A stretch of 64,000 nt of DNA from Actinomyces oris (GCF_006546825.1 NZ_VICC01000008.1:120554-184553); one strand, 5' to 3'. Shown: positions 36,180 through 45,587, numbered from the stretch's first letter. Numbers and translations are program-made. The notes: generated by a model not told the origin, from the letters alone.

Positions 36180-38009
36180 ATGAACCTGCCACGACGCACC
36201 ATCCTTGCCGCCCTGCCCGCCACGGCGGGACTCCTGGGCCTGGGGGCCTGCTCCACCTCAGGATCCGCTGCGAAGGCATCCTCCACGGCGTCCTCGCAGG
36301 CTCCCACCGATGCCAAGCTCGCCCTGGACAGCGCCGCCTGGCGCTACGACGCCGACAACAAGGTCTACTACCAGCTGGGTCTGCGCTACGTGGCCACGCC
36401 CCAGGCCTCGGACTACGAGACCCTGGGCATCTACGTGCCCGGTGCCTACTTCACTGGGAAGGACAACGGCAACGGCACCTACACGGTCACCGTCAACGCC
36501 TCGGGCGCCGTCGGCAGCTTCACCGCTGCCACCGCACCCACCGTCTTCCCGGTCAACACCCCGGGATACTCCGCCCAGAAGCCGCCCACCGAGTACTCCT
36601 ACGACACCATCAAGGCCTACATGGAGGCCGGCTTCATCTACGTCCTCGCCGGTCTGCGCGGCAAGGACTCCAACTCCCAGACCTACTCCGGCAATGCGCC
36701 CTGGGGCGTCGCCGACCTCAAGGCCGCCGTGCGCTACCGGCGCTACAACTCCGCCGCCGTGCCCGGCGACGCCGCGAAGGTCTACGTCTTCGGGCACAGC
36801 GGGGGAGGGGCGCAGAGCGCCGTCGCCGGAGCCTCGGGGGACAGTGAGCTGTTCGCCCCCTACCTGGCCGTCCTGGGGGCCGCCACCACTGACACCAGCG
36901 GCAAGGCGCTGTCCGACGCCGTCGCCGGAGCCATGTGCTGGTGCCCGATCACCAGCCTGGACAGCGCCAACGCCGCCTACGAGTGGAACATGGGGCAGTT
37001 CGCCTCCTCCGACACCCGGGCCGAGGGCACCTGGACGCGGGCCTACTCCCAGGACCTCGCGGCCGCCTTCCCCACCTACCTCAACGGGCTGAAGCTCACC
37101 GACTCCCAGGGCAAGCCGCTGACCCTGGAGTCCTCCTCCCAGGGCACCTTCCTGTCGGGCTCCTACTACGACCACCTCGTGGCGGTCATCCAGAAGTCCC
37201 TCAACGACTTCCTGGCGGCCACCACCTTCCCCTACACGCCCTCCTCCACCGAGATGGCGGGGATGGAGCCCAGCGGTGGCGGCGGGGCGCCGTCGGGAAC
37301 CCCACCCAGCGACGGTGGCGGCACGCCCCCCAAGGGTGGGAAACCCGGAGGCGGCAGTCAGGGCAGCGCCGAGTCCACCACCTACAAGACGGTGGAGGAG
37401 TACATCGCCTTCCTCAACTCCTCCTCGCAGTGGGTCGCTTACGACGCCTCCAAGAAGACCGCGACGATCACCGGCCTGCAGGGCTTCGTCACCTCCCAGA
37501 AGAACGCCTCCAAGGACGTGGGGGCCTTCGACGGCGTGGGCCGCGCCCAGACCGAGAACCTCGTCATGGGCTCGGGAGAGAACAAGCAGCACTTCTCCTC
37601 CCTGAGTCGGGAGGTCATCTCCAAGGGGCAGTCCAGGTACTCGGGGTTGTCCGGCTGGAACAAGGACTACGGCGTCGCCGCCTACGAGAAGGACCTGGGT
37701 GCCAAGGACTCGGTCGGCACCGACATGGTCACGCGCGTGGCGATGTACGACCCCTTGTACTACCTCACCCAGGACTCCAAGGGGCGGGGCAGCTCCACCG
37801 TCGCCCCGGCCTGGCGCATCCGCACCGGCATCGCCCAGGGCGACACGGCCTCCACCGTCGAGGTGAACCTTGCCCTGGCGCTCCAGCAGGCCGGAGCCGG
37901 CAGCGTCGACTTCGCCACCATCTGGGGGCAGGGGCACACGATGGCCGAGCTGACCGGCACCGGCGAGGAGAACTTCATCGCCTGGGTGACCAAGCAGGCG
38001 GCCTCCTGA
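36180..38009 (+). CDS. Tannase-like (subtype B) esterase lipoprotein
   Basis: A 609-residue exported alpha/beta hydrolase. The signal peptide has a twin Arg (NLPRRTILAAL) and lipobox LGAC, so the protein is likely membrane-tethered outside. GHSGGGA carries the nucleophile Ser207; GIAQGDT (Asp555) and WGQGHTMAE (His586) fit the acid and base. The segment CPITSLD...AYEWNMGQ recalls bacterial tannases of the TanLp1/TanA type that hydrolyse galloyl esters. A Gly/Pro-rich insert of about 35 residues follows residue 360. GGAGGGA precedes ATG 36180. Galloyl specificity is inference; another ester is possible. Confidence 0.72.
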   Translation: MNLPRRTILAALPATAGLLGLGACSTSGSAAKASSTASSQAPTDAKLALDSAAWRYDADNKVYYQLGLRYVATPQASDYETLGIYVPGAYFTGKDNGNGTYTVTVNASGAVGSFTAATAPTVFPVNTPGYSAQKPPTEYSYDTIKAYMEAGFIYVLAGLRGKDSNSQTYSGNAPWGVADLKAAVRYRRYNSAAVPGDAAKVYVFGHSGGGAQSAVAGASGDSELFAPYLAVLGAATTDTSGKALSDAVAGAMCWCPITSLDSANAAYEWNMGQFASSDTRAEGTWTRAYSQDLAAAFPTYLNGLKLTDSQGKPLTLESSSQGTFLSGSYYDHLVAVIQKSLNDFLAATTFPYTPSSTEMAGMEPSGGGGAPSGTPPSDGGGTPPKGGKPGGGSQGSAESTTYKTVEEYIAFLNSSSQWVAYDASKKTATITGLQGFVTSQKNASKDVGAFDGVGRAQTENLVMGSGENKQHFSSLSREVISKGQSRYSGLSGWNKDYGVAAYEKDLGAKDSVGTDMVTRVAMYDPLYYLTQDSKGRGSSTVAPAWRIRTGIAQGDTASTVEVNLALALQQAGAGSVDFATIWGQGHTMAELTGTGEENFIAWVTKQAAS

Positions 38010-38097
38010 GCCCGGTAGGCTCAGGAGACTGCGCCCTGCGAATCCGGGGAATAACGACTCCGTCGGGGTGGTTGAGGGGCCGGATTCCATCCGTCTC

Positions 38098-38499
38098 ATG
38101 AATCGAGTGCTCATGCTGACCGCCGCAATGGTCCTCGCTGTCCTGGCCGCCGCCCTCCACGTCCTCATCTTCTACATGGAGTCCATCGCCTGGGAGGGGC
38201 CCTTGGCCCGCAAGACCTTCGGAGGCACGCCCGAGGAGGCCAGGCCACACGCCTTCTACGCCTTCAACCAGGGCTTCTACAACCTCTTCCTGGCCCTCCA
38301 GGCGCTGGCTGGAGTCGCCCTGGCGGCCCTGGGACACGTGGCGCTCGGCACCGCCCTCATCCTGGCTGGCACTGGAGCCATGCTGGCGGCCGCCGTGGTC
38401 CTGGCCCTGGCCTCGGCGCCGCACCGTGGCGCAGCTGCCAAGCAAGGCATCCTCCCGCTGCTGGCTATCTGCTGCACTATCGTGACGCTCCTGGGCTGA
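38098..38499 (+). CDS. DUF1304 membrane protein
   Basis: A 133-residue protein with four hydrophobic segments. The first loop carries HVLIFYMESIAWEGPLARKTFG, and HAFYAFNQGFYNLFLAL follows, both characteristic of DUF1304. Function unknown. ATG 38098 is taken as the start because the first helix begins there; an in-frame ATG at 38068 adds only polar residues. It is followed by a 291-base gap. Confidence 0.85.
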   Translation: MNRVLMLTAAMVLAVLAAALHVLIFYMESIAWEGPLARKTFGGTPEEARPHAFYAFNQGFYNLFLALQALAGVALAALGHVALGTALILAGTGAMLAAAVVLALASAPHRGAAAKQGILPLLAICCTIVTLLG

Positions 38500-38790
38500 G
38501 TCGGCATGAGACACCGGGATGATGAATCGATGAGGCCGTGTTCCTGGCGGTCTGAGCGCCCCAGCCACGCAGTGCGGGAATGGTGCGCACCGCTGCGGTG
38601 TTGAGTGGGTGCAGCTCGTCGATGCCTTCGACGTGTCGATGGTGAGCACCTGGGTGTTTGCTTTCAATCCTGCACCAATCGCCTTGGGAAAGGCTGCTAC
38701 CTGGCAGATCGGCAGATGGTGGCTGGTACGGTGGCAATACGCCATCGGGCCGCGCCGCCTAAGGCCATGAGAGGACACCCGGCACCCGCA
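38500..38790 (+). other. Intergenic stretch before the osmoprotectant operon
   Basis: Noncoding by eye. It must hold the promoter of the operon but no convincing -35/-10 pair stands out; TACGGT near 38738 is a candidate -10. Short inverted repeats (GTCGA-TGCCT-TCGAC) are present near 38622. No riboswitch or tRNA recognised. Confidence 0.4.
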
Positions 38791-39660
38791 ATGAGCAGCA
38801 CCATTACCTTCGATGCCGTTACCAAGTCGTACCCGGCCGGGAGGGGCGCCGAATCAGGTTCCCCCGCCGTCGACTCCTTCACCGCCCGCATTGAGGCTGG
38901 CACCACCGCCGTCCTGCTGGGATCGTCCGGCTGTGGCAAGACGACCCTGCTGCGCATGGTCAACCGCATGGTGGAGCCCTCCAGCGGACGGGTCCTCATC
39001 GATGACGAGGACGTCGCCACCCGTGACGCCGTGGCCCTGCGTCGCTCCATCGGCTACGTCATGCAGAACGCGGGGCTGCTGCCGCACCGGCGCGTCATCG
39101 ACAACATCACCCTCGTACCCCGCCTCCAAGGCGCCGACCGCCACGACGCCCGGTGCCGGGCCCTCGAGCTCATGGACATGCTCGACCTCGACCGCGACCT
39201 GGCCGGGCGCTACCCCCACCAGCTCTCCGGCGGCCAGGCCCAGCGGGTCGGTGTGGCCCGGGCACTGGCCGCCGATCCCGAGGTGCTCCTCATGGACGAG
39301 CCCTTCGGCGCCGTCGACCCGCTCGTGCGCCGCGATCTTCAGCGCGAGATGGTCCGCATCCAGGCCGAGCTGGGGAAGACCATCATCTTCGTCACCCACG
39401 ACGTCGATGAGGCCCTGGCCCTGGGTGACGAGATCATCCTCCTGCGTGAAGGCGCCCAGGTCGCCCAGCGTGGCAGCGGTCCCCAGCTGCTGGCCGACCC
39501 GGCCGACGACTTCGTCGCCCGCTTCCTCGGCCTCGATGACGCCGCCCGCCAGCTTCAGCTCACGGACGTCGCCGAGTCCCGGATCGTCCTGGACCGGGCC
39601 GGCCGCGCCGTCGGGCGCCTGGCCGACGATGCCTCCACGGAGGCGGAGGAACGGGCATGA
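38791..39660 (+). CDS. Osmoprotectant/quaternary amine ABC transporter ATPase
   Basis: A 289-residue ATPase of the ProV/OpuA-OpuC family. Walker A GSSGCGKTTLLRMVNRMVEP is diagnostic for this group, with signature LSGGQAQRVG and Walker B VLLMDEPFGAVDP. It lacks the C-terminal CBS pair that senses ionic strength in OpuA. Start ATG 38791 is chosen from the conserved N-terminus; ATG 38767 in frame is possible. The stop overlaps the first permease by ATGA. Confidence 0.88.
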   Translation: MSSTITFDAVTKSYPAGRGAESGSPAVDSFTARIEAGTTAVLLGSSGCGKTTLLRMVNRMVEPSSGRVLIDDEDVATRDAVALRRSIGYVMQNAGLLPHRRVIDNITLVPRLQGADRHDARCRALELMDMLDLDRDLAGRYPHQLSGGQAQRVGVARALAADPEVLLMDEPFGAVDPLVRRDLQREMVRIQAELGKTIIFVTHDVDEALALGDEIILLREGAQVAQRGSGPQLLADPADDFVARFLGLDDAARQLQLTDVAESRIVLDRAGRAVGRLADDASTEAEERA

Positions 39661-40361
39661 GTTGGGTCCTGGCCAACCTGCCCACCATCGCCGGGCACCT
39701 CCTGGCCCACCTGCTCCAGGCGGTTCCTGCGATCGTCGCCTCCTTCGTCCTGGCGATCCCCATCGCCCGGCTGGCCCGCGTGGCCCGGCCGTTGCGAGCC
39801 GTGCTGGTAACCGGCTCCTCGCTGCTCTACGCCGTCCCCTCCCTGGCCCTGTTCGTCATCCTCCCCATCATCCTGGCCACCGGCATCCGCGACCCGCTCA
39901 ACGTCATCGTGGCCCTGACCCTCTACGGGCTGGCGCTCCTGGTTCCGGCCACCGCCGACGCACTCGACGCTGTTGACGCCCGCGTCCTGGACGCCGCCAC
40001 CGCCATGGGCATGGGGCGCCTGCGCTGCTTCCTCACCGTCGAGCTGCCGCTGGCGGGCCCTGCCATCCTCACCGGCCTGCGCGTGGTGACGGTCTCGACG
40101 ATCTCACTGACCACTGTCGGGGCGGTCCTCGGTGTGCGCAGCCTCGGCTGGCTGTTCACCGATGGCTTCCAGCGCGGCATCACCGCGGAGATCGTCACTG
40201 GGCTGGTCGCCACCGCGGCCCTGGCCCTCATCCTGGACGGGCTCGTCCTCGCGCTGGGGCGGCTGTGCTTGCCCTGGACCTGGAAGCGCGCCGGCGACGC
40301 CGGGGCAGTCCCTGCCGGAGCCTGCGCAGCCGCCGCGAACAGTCAGGAGGGCAAGGCGTGA
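39657..40361 (+). CDS. Osmoprotectant ABC transporter permease, first
   Basis: A 234-residue permease of the OpuCB/ProW type with about five membrane segments and the EAA loop AATAMGMGRLRCFLTVELPLAGPAI in the second half. ATGA overlap with the ATPase and GTGA overlap with the second permease make the four genes a tightly coupled unit. Function follows from family and neighbours. Confidence 0.88.
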   Translation: MSWVLANLPTIAGHLLAHLLQAVPAIVASFVLAIPIARLARVARPLRAVLVTGSSLLYAVPSLALFVILPIILATGIRDPLNVIVALTLYGLALLVPATADALDAVDARVLDAATAMGMGRLRCFLTVELPLAGPAILTGLRVVTVSTISLTTVGAVLGVRSLGWLFTDGFQRGITAEIVTGLVATAALALILDGLVLALGRLCLPWTWKRAGDAGAVPAGACAAAANSQEGKA

Positions 40362-41038
40362 GGTTCGTTCTGGCCGCCCTGGCCTACATCGCCGATCCCG
40401 CTCACTGGAGCGGGGCCATGGGGATCGGCCCGCTGCTGGTCCAGCACGTCCTCTACTCCCTGGCCGGTGTCCTCATCGCCGCCCTCATCGGGGTCCCCGC
40501 CGGCTGGTGGGTGGGGCACACCGGACGCGGGCGCACCTGGGTGCAACCGCTCAGCGGTACGGCCCGCTCCCTGCCCACCCTCGGCCTCATCACGCTGTTC
40601 GGCCTCGTTCTCGGGGTCGGCCTGAGCGCCCCCATGATCGCCTTCGTCATCCTGGCCCTGCCCAGTGTCCTGGCCGGAGCCATGAGCGGGGTGCGGGCGG
40701 CCTCAGCCATGGCCGTCGACGGCGCCCGGGCCAGCGGCATGAGTGAGCTGCAGGTGCTGAGCCGGGTCGAGATTCCCCTGGGGGCGCCGCTGCTCGTCGG
40801 CGGGCTGCGCTCGGCCAGCCTCCAGGTCATCTCCACCGCCACACTGGCCGCCTACACCGGCGCCGGTGGGCTCGGCCGACTCATGTTCCTGGGCCTCAAG
40901 ACCCAGGACTACGTCATGATGCTGGCCTCGGCGCTCCTGGTCATCTCCCTGGCCCTGGCCTCCGAGGCCATCTTTGCCCTCATCCAATGGGGGGTCACGC
41001 CCCCAGGTGCCCGGCAGCACCGGAAGGAATCAGCATGA
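40358..41038 (+). CDS. Osmoprotectant ABC transporter permease, second
   Basis: A 226-residue permease of the OpuCD type. The EAA-like loop DGARASGMSELQVLSRVEIP is present, with VISTATLAAYTGAGGLGRL following. GTG 40358 overlaps the previous stop, preceded by AGGAGG. It pairs with the upstream permease to form the channel. Confidence 0.88.
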   Translation: MRFVLAALAYIADPAHWSGAMGIGPLLVQHVLYSLAGVLIAALIGVPAGWWVGHTGRGRTWVQPLSGTARSLPTLGLITLFGLVLGVGLSAPMIAFVILALPSVLAGAMSGVRAASAMAVDGARASGMSELQVLSRVEIPLGAPLLVGGLRSASLQVISTATLAAYTGAGGLGRLMFLGLKTQDYVMMLASALLVISLALASEAIFALIQWGVTPPGARQHRKESA

Positions 41039-42045
41039 CTGCACCGTCCCACCCGCGCCCCGGCAAGCAGCTGACGCGACGCGGCCTGCTGGCCGGCGTC
41101 GGTGCGACCACAGGCCTGCTCGCCCTGAGCGCCTGCTCCGACACCGATCCCTTCGCCGTCGACCAAGCCTCAGGAGGCTACTCCGGCGGCCCGATCATCA
41201 TCGGCAGCCAGCAGTACTACTCCAACGAGATCATCGCCGAGCTCTACGCCCAGATGATGGAGAAGACGGGCCTGAGCGTCACCCGCCAGTACCAGATCGG
41301 CCAGCGGGAGGTCTACCTGCCCGAGCTCGAGGCCGGCAAGATCCACGTCATCCCCGAGTACGGTGGCAACCTGCTGGAGTACTACAGCAAGACCTCCGCC
41401 TCAGGCGGCCCGACTGCCACGACCGCCACCGCGACTGCCACCGCGGCCCCCTCCCGCGCCGCCGGCGATACCGCCTCCATCCAGGACACCCTGCTGAGGA
41501 CTCTGCCGCACTCGCTGACCGTCCTGAACCCGGCCGAGGCGACGGACCAGGACTCCCTGACCGTCACCAAGGCCACCGCCCAGGCCCACTCCCTGACCTC
41601 CATCGGCGACCTGGCCTCGCTGGGGCGGTCCGTCACGATCGCCGCGAACTCGGAGTTCACCACCCGCCCCTACGGCCCCAAGGGCCTCAAGGCCGTCTAC
41701 GGCGTCGACGTCTCCGTCACGCCGGTGGAGGACTCCGGCGGGCCTCTGACCGTCAAGGCCCTCACCGATGGCACCGTCGATGTTGCCGACATCTACTCCT
41801 CCGATCCCGCCATCGGGGCCAAGAACCTCGTCATCCTGTCCGACCCCCAGATGCTCATCCTCCCGCAGAACGTCACCCCGCTGGTCTCCGCCTCACTGCC
41901 GGCCATCGCGGCCACCGCCATCAACCGGGTCTCGGCCCTGCTGACCCCCGACGAGCTGCGCTCCCTCAATCAGCGCTCCACCGGCGAGAAGCTCAGCTCC
42001 AAGACCATCGCCACCGACTGGCTCACCTCCAAGAAGCTGTTCTGA
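41035..42045 (+). CDS. Osmoprotectant-binding lipoprotein
   Basis: A 336-residue substrate-binding protein of the OpuAC/OsmX (glycine betaine, choline, carnitine) family. The signal has a twin Arg (LTRRGLLAGV) and lipobox LSAC (Cys34), so Tat export is possible. The mature part starts PIIIGSQQYYSNEIIAELYAQ, typical of the family, and PEYGGNLLEYY follows. A Thr/Ala repeat insert (TATATATA) follows residue ~125. ATGA overlap with the second permease. Ligand specificity is not readable without aligning the aromatic cage. Confidence 0.88.
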   Translation: MTAPSHPRPGKQLTRRGLLAGVGATTGLLALSACSDTDPFAVDQASGGYSGGPIIIGSQQYYSNEIIAELYAQMMEKTGLSVTRQYQIGQREVYLPELEAGKIHVIPEYGGNLLEYYSKTSASGGPTATTATATATAAPSRAAGDTASIQDTLLRTLPHSLTVLNPAEATDQDSLTVTKATAQAHSLTSIGDLASLGRSVTIAANSEFTTRPYGPKGLKAVYGVDVSVTPVEDSGGPLTVKALTDGTVDVADIYSSDPAIGAKNLVILSDPQMLILPQNVTPLVSASLPAIAATAINRVSALLTPDELRSLNQRSTGEKLSSKTIATDWLTSKKLF

Positions 42046-42134
42046 GCCGCGAAAGGACCGAGGTGTCCGGCCTGTCAGTGATGGCGGGGAGGGTGCGCGA
42101 CGACAGTTATTGATCTCTTGCATACAGTCACTCT

Positions 42135-42184
42135 CTTTCGGAAAGTGGGTGCGCGTGAGAGAGTTTGGTTGTTCGTTCAACAAC
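42135..42184 (+). promoter_or_regulatory. Inverted repeats upstream of the reductase
   Basis: CTTTC-G-GAAAG (42135-42145) and GTTGTT-N5-AACAAC (42168-42184) lie between the osmoprotectant operon and the reductase gene. Either could be an operator, possibly for the HxlR protein encoded next. Confidence 0.4.
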
Positions 42185-42203
42185 TGACGCTCAAGGAGCT
42201 CTC

Positions 42204-42827
42204 ATGTCTGTCCCCTCCATCTCCATCATCGGCGCCGGCAACATCGGATCGGCGGTCGCGGGTCTGGCGGTCAAGGCCGGTGCCAGTACTCAGGTCCTGG
42301 TGCGCGACGCCTCCAAGGCCACCGACCTGTCGGGCGTCGACGTCGCCGAGATCGGTTCACCCCTGACCGGTGACATCGTCGTCCTCGCCCTGCCCTACGC
42401 CGCCATCGACGAGGTCATCGCCACCTACGGCGCACAGGCATTCGCCGGCAAGGTCGTCGTCGACCCGACCAACCCCCTGGACTTCACCACCCTCGACTCT
42501 CTCGTCCCGGCCGGCAGCTCCGCGAGCGCCGAGCTCGCAGCGAAGCTCCCGGACGCCCAGGTGGTCAAGGCCTTCAACACCGTCTTCGCCGCCGTCCTGG
42601 CAAGCGGCACCATCGGCGCCCGCCCGGCCACTGTCCTGGCCGCCTCCGACTCCGCAGAGGCCAAGGCGAGCCTGCGCTCGTTCGTCGAGGCCGCCGGACT
42701 GACGTGGGCCGACGCCGGCGAGCTCAAGCGGGCAGAGCGTCTGGAGGCACTCGGGGCACTGAACATCGCCCTGGGTGTCACGGAGCAGGTCGGTTGGACC
42801 GGCGGCCTCGCCGTCGTGTCAGAGTGA
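42204..42827 (+). CDS. NADPH-dependent F420 reductase-like oxidoreductase
   Basis: A 207-residue Rossmann protein of the FNO/NADP-oxidoreductase coenzyme F420 family. SISIIGAGNIGSAVAGLAVKAG binds the dinucleotide, and VVDPTNPLDF and VVKAFNTVFAAVL match family segments. True F420 use cannot be deduced. AAGGAG lies 5 bases before ATG 42204. The stop is within an 11-base tandem repeat, and the HxlR gene follows on the same strand. Confidence 0.85.
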   Translation: MSVPSISIIGAGNIGSAVAGLAVKAGASTQVLVRDASKATDLSGVDVAEIGSPLTGDIVVLALPYAAIDEVIATYGAQAFAGKVVVDPTNPLDFTTLDSLVPAGSSASAELAAKLPDAQVVKAFNTVFAAVLASGTIGARPATVLAASDSAEAKASLRSFVEAAGLTWADAGELKRAERLEALGALNIALGVTEQVGWTGGLAVVSE

Positions 42828-42865
42828 GCCCCGAGTGAGCCCCGAGTGAGCCTCGAGTAAGGCTC
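42822..42865 (+). repeat. 11-base tandem repeat at the reductase stop
   Basis: GAGTGAGCCCC occurs at 42822-42832 and 42833-42843, then with one change at 42844-42854 and a degenerate fourth copy at 42855-42865. The reading-frame stop TGA at 42825-42827 lies in the first copy. Confidence 0.85.
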
Positions 42866-42894
42866 CCGGTTCGCAGGTAACCTGTCGCCTACGC

Positions 42895-42934
42895 CCGTCG
42901 TCGGCCGCACACACGCGTGGGAGGCCGACGACGG
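42895..42934 (+). terminator. Hairpin between reductase and HxlR gene
   Basis: A perfect 12-base stem (42895-42906 and 42923-42934) with a 16-base loop, just before the hxlR-like ribosome site at about 42953. It could end the reductase message or act on the regulator's message. Confidence 0.55.
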
Positions 42935-42963
42935 ATCAGCGACCAAGCACACGAGGAGACGAC

Positions 42964-43371
42964 GTGGCCGACACTGAGCAGCCGACCGGCACGCAGCAGG
43001 CGGGGGAGATGGCTCCCAACCCCTATAGCCGCAGCTGCCCCTCACGCGGCCTGCTCAAGTCGCTCGGCGACCTGTGGACCGTGCTCGTCGTCGGGGCGCT
43101 CCACGAAGCGGACCAGCCGCAACGCTTCAAGGAGATAGCGACCCGCGTCGACGGTATCTCCACCAAGATGCTCACCCAGACCCTCAGGGGCCTTGAGCGC
43201 GATGGACTCATCGAGCGCCATCAATACCCTGAGATCCCACCGCGAGTGACCTACGAGCTCACCGACTCAGGCAAGGGGCTGGCGGAGGCGCTGGCTCACG
43301 TCGAGGCCTGGGCCACTGAGCACCTCGGCGCTGTCAGCCAGGCCCGGGCGCGCTACGACGCCGAGCACTGA
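42964..43371 (+). CDS. HxlR family transcriptional regulator
   Basis: A 135-residue winged-helix protein. The HxlR core YSRSCPSRGLLKSLGDLWTV contains the conserved N-terminal Cys25, and FKEIATRVDGISTKMLTQTL is the recognition region. Members sense thiol or aldehyde stress. GTG 42964 has GAGGAG upstream. The neighbouring reductase is the likely target. Confidence 0.88.
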   Translation: MADTEQPTGTQQAGEMAPNPYSRSCPSRGLLKSLGDLWTVLVVGALHEADQPQRFKEIATRVDGISTKMLTQTLRGLERDGLIERHQYPEIPPRVTYELTDSGKGLAEALAHVEAWATEHLGAVSQARARYDAEH

Positions 43372-43379
43372 GCATCCGC

Positions 43380-43404
43380 TGAAACGCTCACCAAGGGCGT
43401 TTCA
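43380..43404. terminator. Hairpin between hxlR-like and folA genes
   Basis: TGAAACGC (43380-43387) and GCGTTTCA (43397-43404) with a 9-base loop between converging genes. Confidence 0.6.
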
Positions 43405-43411
43405 AGCGCGT

Positions 43412-44002
43412 CTACAGGTGCCGCCAGGTCTCCACGCGCCAGCGCGCGTCCCCGGATGCGGGGCGCCACTGCCCCCGCGGGTCGGAGAGGGCCGGATCGA
43501 TAGCCCACTCCTGAGTGCTGATCCCCGGCGCGCGCACGAGCGCCGAGTCGGGCAGGCCGCGCTCGCGGGCCCGCTGCGTGGCATCCAGGTCCAGGACGCT
43601 GACGACGAGCACATCAGGCAGGCCATCAGCCAGCGCCTGCTCGTAGACGCTCCCGCCACCGATGACCCACAGGCGGGGCAGCCCCGCAGCATCCCCCTCA
43701 CGGGGATCGTGCCCCAGCTCAGCGGCCAGGCCCCGTGCCGCCAGCGAGAGCCCCTCGCGCAGCGAGCCGGCGCGGACCGCCCCCTCGGCCCGCCAGGAGC
43801 GGTCACGGGTGAGAACCACATTGCGCCGCCCGGGCAGGGGGCCTCCCAGTGAGTCCCAGGTGGTGCGCCCCATGACCAGCCCGCAGCCCATGGTCGTGGC
43901 CTTGAAGTGGGCGAAATCCGCCGGCACGCGCCACAGCATGCCGCCGTCGGCCCCCAGGACACCGGTGACGTCCTGAGCCCAGATCATCCCCAGGCCACTC
44001 AT
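43412..44002 (-). CDS. folA: Dihydrofolate reductase
   Basis: Reduces dihydrofolate to tetrahydrofolate. The 196-residue protein has [30 protein letters not shown] at its start (conserved residues about 5-34) and [19 protein letters not shown]. The ATG overlaps the thyA stop by 4 bases (ATGA), coupling it to the enzyme that makes its substrate. Slightly longer than the usual ~160 residues because of internal loops. Confidence 0.94.
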   Translation of the reverse strand: MSGLGMIWAQDVTGVLGADGGMLWRVPADFAHFKATTMGCGLVMGRTTWDSLGGPLPGRRNVVLTRDRSWRAEGAVRAGSLREGLSLAARGLAAELGHDPREGDAAGLPRLWVIGGGSVYEQALADGLPDVLVVSVLDLDATQRARERGLPDSALVRAPGISTQEWAIDPALSDPRGQWRPASGDARWRVETWRHL

Positions 44003-44892
44003 ACCGCGACCGGGGCCTTGATCGTGGGGTGGTGCTCGTAACCCTGGGAGGCGTCGATGTCGTCCATGTCGTAGGCGTCGATGGACTCGGCCCGCTCCAG
44101 GCGCAGCGTGGGGAAGAGGTGGGCGCTGGGTACCCGGGAGAGCTGGGTGCGGACCTGCTCGACGTGGTTGTCGTAGATGTGGCAGTCCCCGCCGGTCCAG
44201 ATGAGCTCACCGGGCTCCAGATCCGCCTGCTGGGCGAGCATGTGGGCCAGCAGCGCGTAAGAGGCGATGTTGAAGGGCACCCCCAGGAACAGGTCGGCGC
44301 TGCGCTGGTAGATCTGCAGGCTCAGGCGGCCGTCGGCCACGTAGCACTGGAAGAAGGCGTGGCAGGGGGCCAGCGCCATGGATCCCAGCTCGGAGACGTT
44401 CCAGGCCGACACCAGCATGCGCCGCGAGTCCGGGTCGGTGCGCAGCGTGTCGATGAGTCCGGTGATCTGGTCGATCGCGCCCCCGTCCCGGGTGGGCCAG
44501 GAGCGCCACTGCGAGCCGTAGACCGGTCCCAGCTCACCGGAGTCATCGGCCCACTCGTCCCAGATGGTGATGCCCCGCTCCTGGAGCCAGCGCACGTTCG
44601 TCTCCCCGCGCAAGAACCACAGCAGCTCACCCTTGACGGCCTTCATGGCCACGAACTTCGTGGTGATGCGCGGGAAGCCGCGGCACAGGTCGTAGCGCAG
44701 CTGGCGGGCGAAGAGCGAACGCGTCCCGGTGCCGGTTCGGTCGGACTTCGCAGTCCCGTTGGTCAGGACCTCGGCCAGGAGGTTCTCGTAGGCGACGTCG
44801 ACACCTGGTGGGGGGACGAGCCCCATCTGCGCCAGGGCCGGGTACTGAGCGGCTGACGGTGAGGGATCGCTGCCGCTGCCGATACCGCTCAC
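43999..44892 (-). CDS. thyA: Thymidylate synthase
   Basis: Methylates dUMP to dTMP using methylene-tetrahydrofolate. Catalytic Cys177 lies in LAPCHAFFQ, and the dUMP-binding [18 protein letters not shown] follows. The 297-residue length includes a ~30-residue N-terminal extension. The GTG start overlaps the stop of the upstream EcsC-like gene by 4 bases, and folA follows in turn. Confidence 0.95.
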   Translation of the reverse strand: MSGIGSGSDPSPSAAQYPALAQMGLVPPPGVDVAYENLLAEVLTNGTAKSDRTGTGTRSLFARQLRYDLCRGFPRITTKFVAMKAVKGELLWFLRGETNVRWLQERGITIWDEWADDSGELGPVYGSQWRSWPTRDGGAIDQITGLIDTLRTDPDSRRMLVSAWNVSELGSMALAPCHAFFQCYVADGRLSLQIYQRSADLFLGVPFNIASYALLAHMLAQQADLEPGELIWTGGDCHIYDNHVEQVRTQLSRVPSAHLFPTLRLERAESIDAYDMDDIDASQGYEHHPTIKAPVAV

Positions 44893-45587
44893 GCTTCGAT
44901 CACCTCGACGTGGGAGCTGTCGACGTAGTCGCTCAGAGCGAGCTGGGGCCCCAGCGCCGCCTGCGCTCCCTCGATGACCTGGTTGGCCAGTGCCCGGCCC
45001 CCCTTCCAGCCGATGGCGGCCCCGATCCCGAAGGGCAGGAGGCGCCCCAGTGCCAGCGCTCCGCCCTTGGCGGCCGAGCGCTTGGCCACCCGCTTGATGA
45101 GGTGGGCGTTGATCGACTTCACCGACGGCAGGGGCATCTGCATGAGCAGCTGAGCCGCCCAGAACATCGAGGACAGACCCAGCTGGCCCTGAACCGCCTC
45201 GGATCCCTCCTTGCCCAGAAGGGCGGAGAGGACCAGGGCCCGACGGCGCTCGGTGTCGACGACGTGGACCCCCTGGATCTCCGCGACAGTCAGAACGTAG
45301 GTGACGGCCGAGGCGATGAATGCGGCGCTCTGGCCGACCGTCAGGGCAGCGGCCGCGCCCGTACTGATGGCCGGGATGGCCGCGGAGGCCCCGACCGCCC
45401 CCGATGACAACCCTGCGTCCCGCCGGAAGCGGGCGCCGGCCATCTCGACGAGTTCGGCGGCGTCGGCCCCGGGGCGGTCCCGGCGCATCCGTGCGACGCG
45501 CTCCTCGATGCGGGAGGCCGGGATGGCGATGGCCTTGTCGAGGGCACGTTCCAGCGCTGTGGAGCGCCCGGAGCGGGAGGTGTTCAC
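44889..45587 (-). CDS. EcsC-like hydrophobic protein, unknown
   Basis: A 232-residue protein with Ala/Gly-rich hydrophobic segments (about residues 70-110 and 190-210) and [24 protein letters not shown], resembling EcsC family proteins; the match is by eye. AAGGAG precedes GTG 45587, preferred over the in-frame 45641 start. It heads a three-gene unit with thyA and folA (4-base overlap). No link to nucleotide metabolism is known. Confidence 0.6.
   Translation of the reverse strand: MNTSRSGRSTALERALDKAIAIPASRIEERVARMRRDRPGADAAELVEMAGARFRRDAGLSSGAVGASAAIPAISTGAAAALTVGQSAAFIASAVTYVLTVAEIQGVHVVDTERRRALVLSALLGKEGSEAVQGQLGLSSMFWAAQLLMQMPLPSVKSINAHLIKRVAKRSAAKGGALALGRLLPFGIGAAIGWKGGRALANQVIEGAQAALGPQLALSDYVDSSHVEVIEA

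Noticed and set aside
38500..38790. Possible riboswitch or tRNA before the osmoprotectant operon
   Set aside because: No cloverleaf or conserved aptamer core found by eye; only short inverted repeats.
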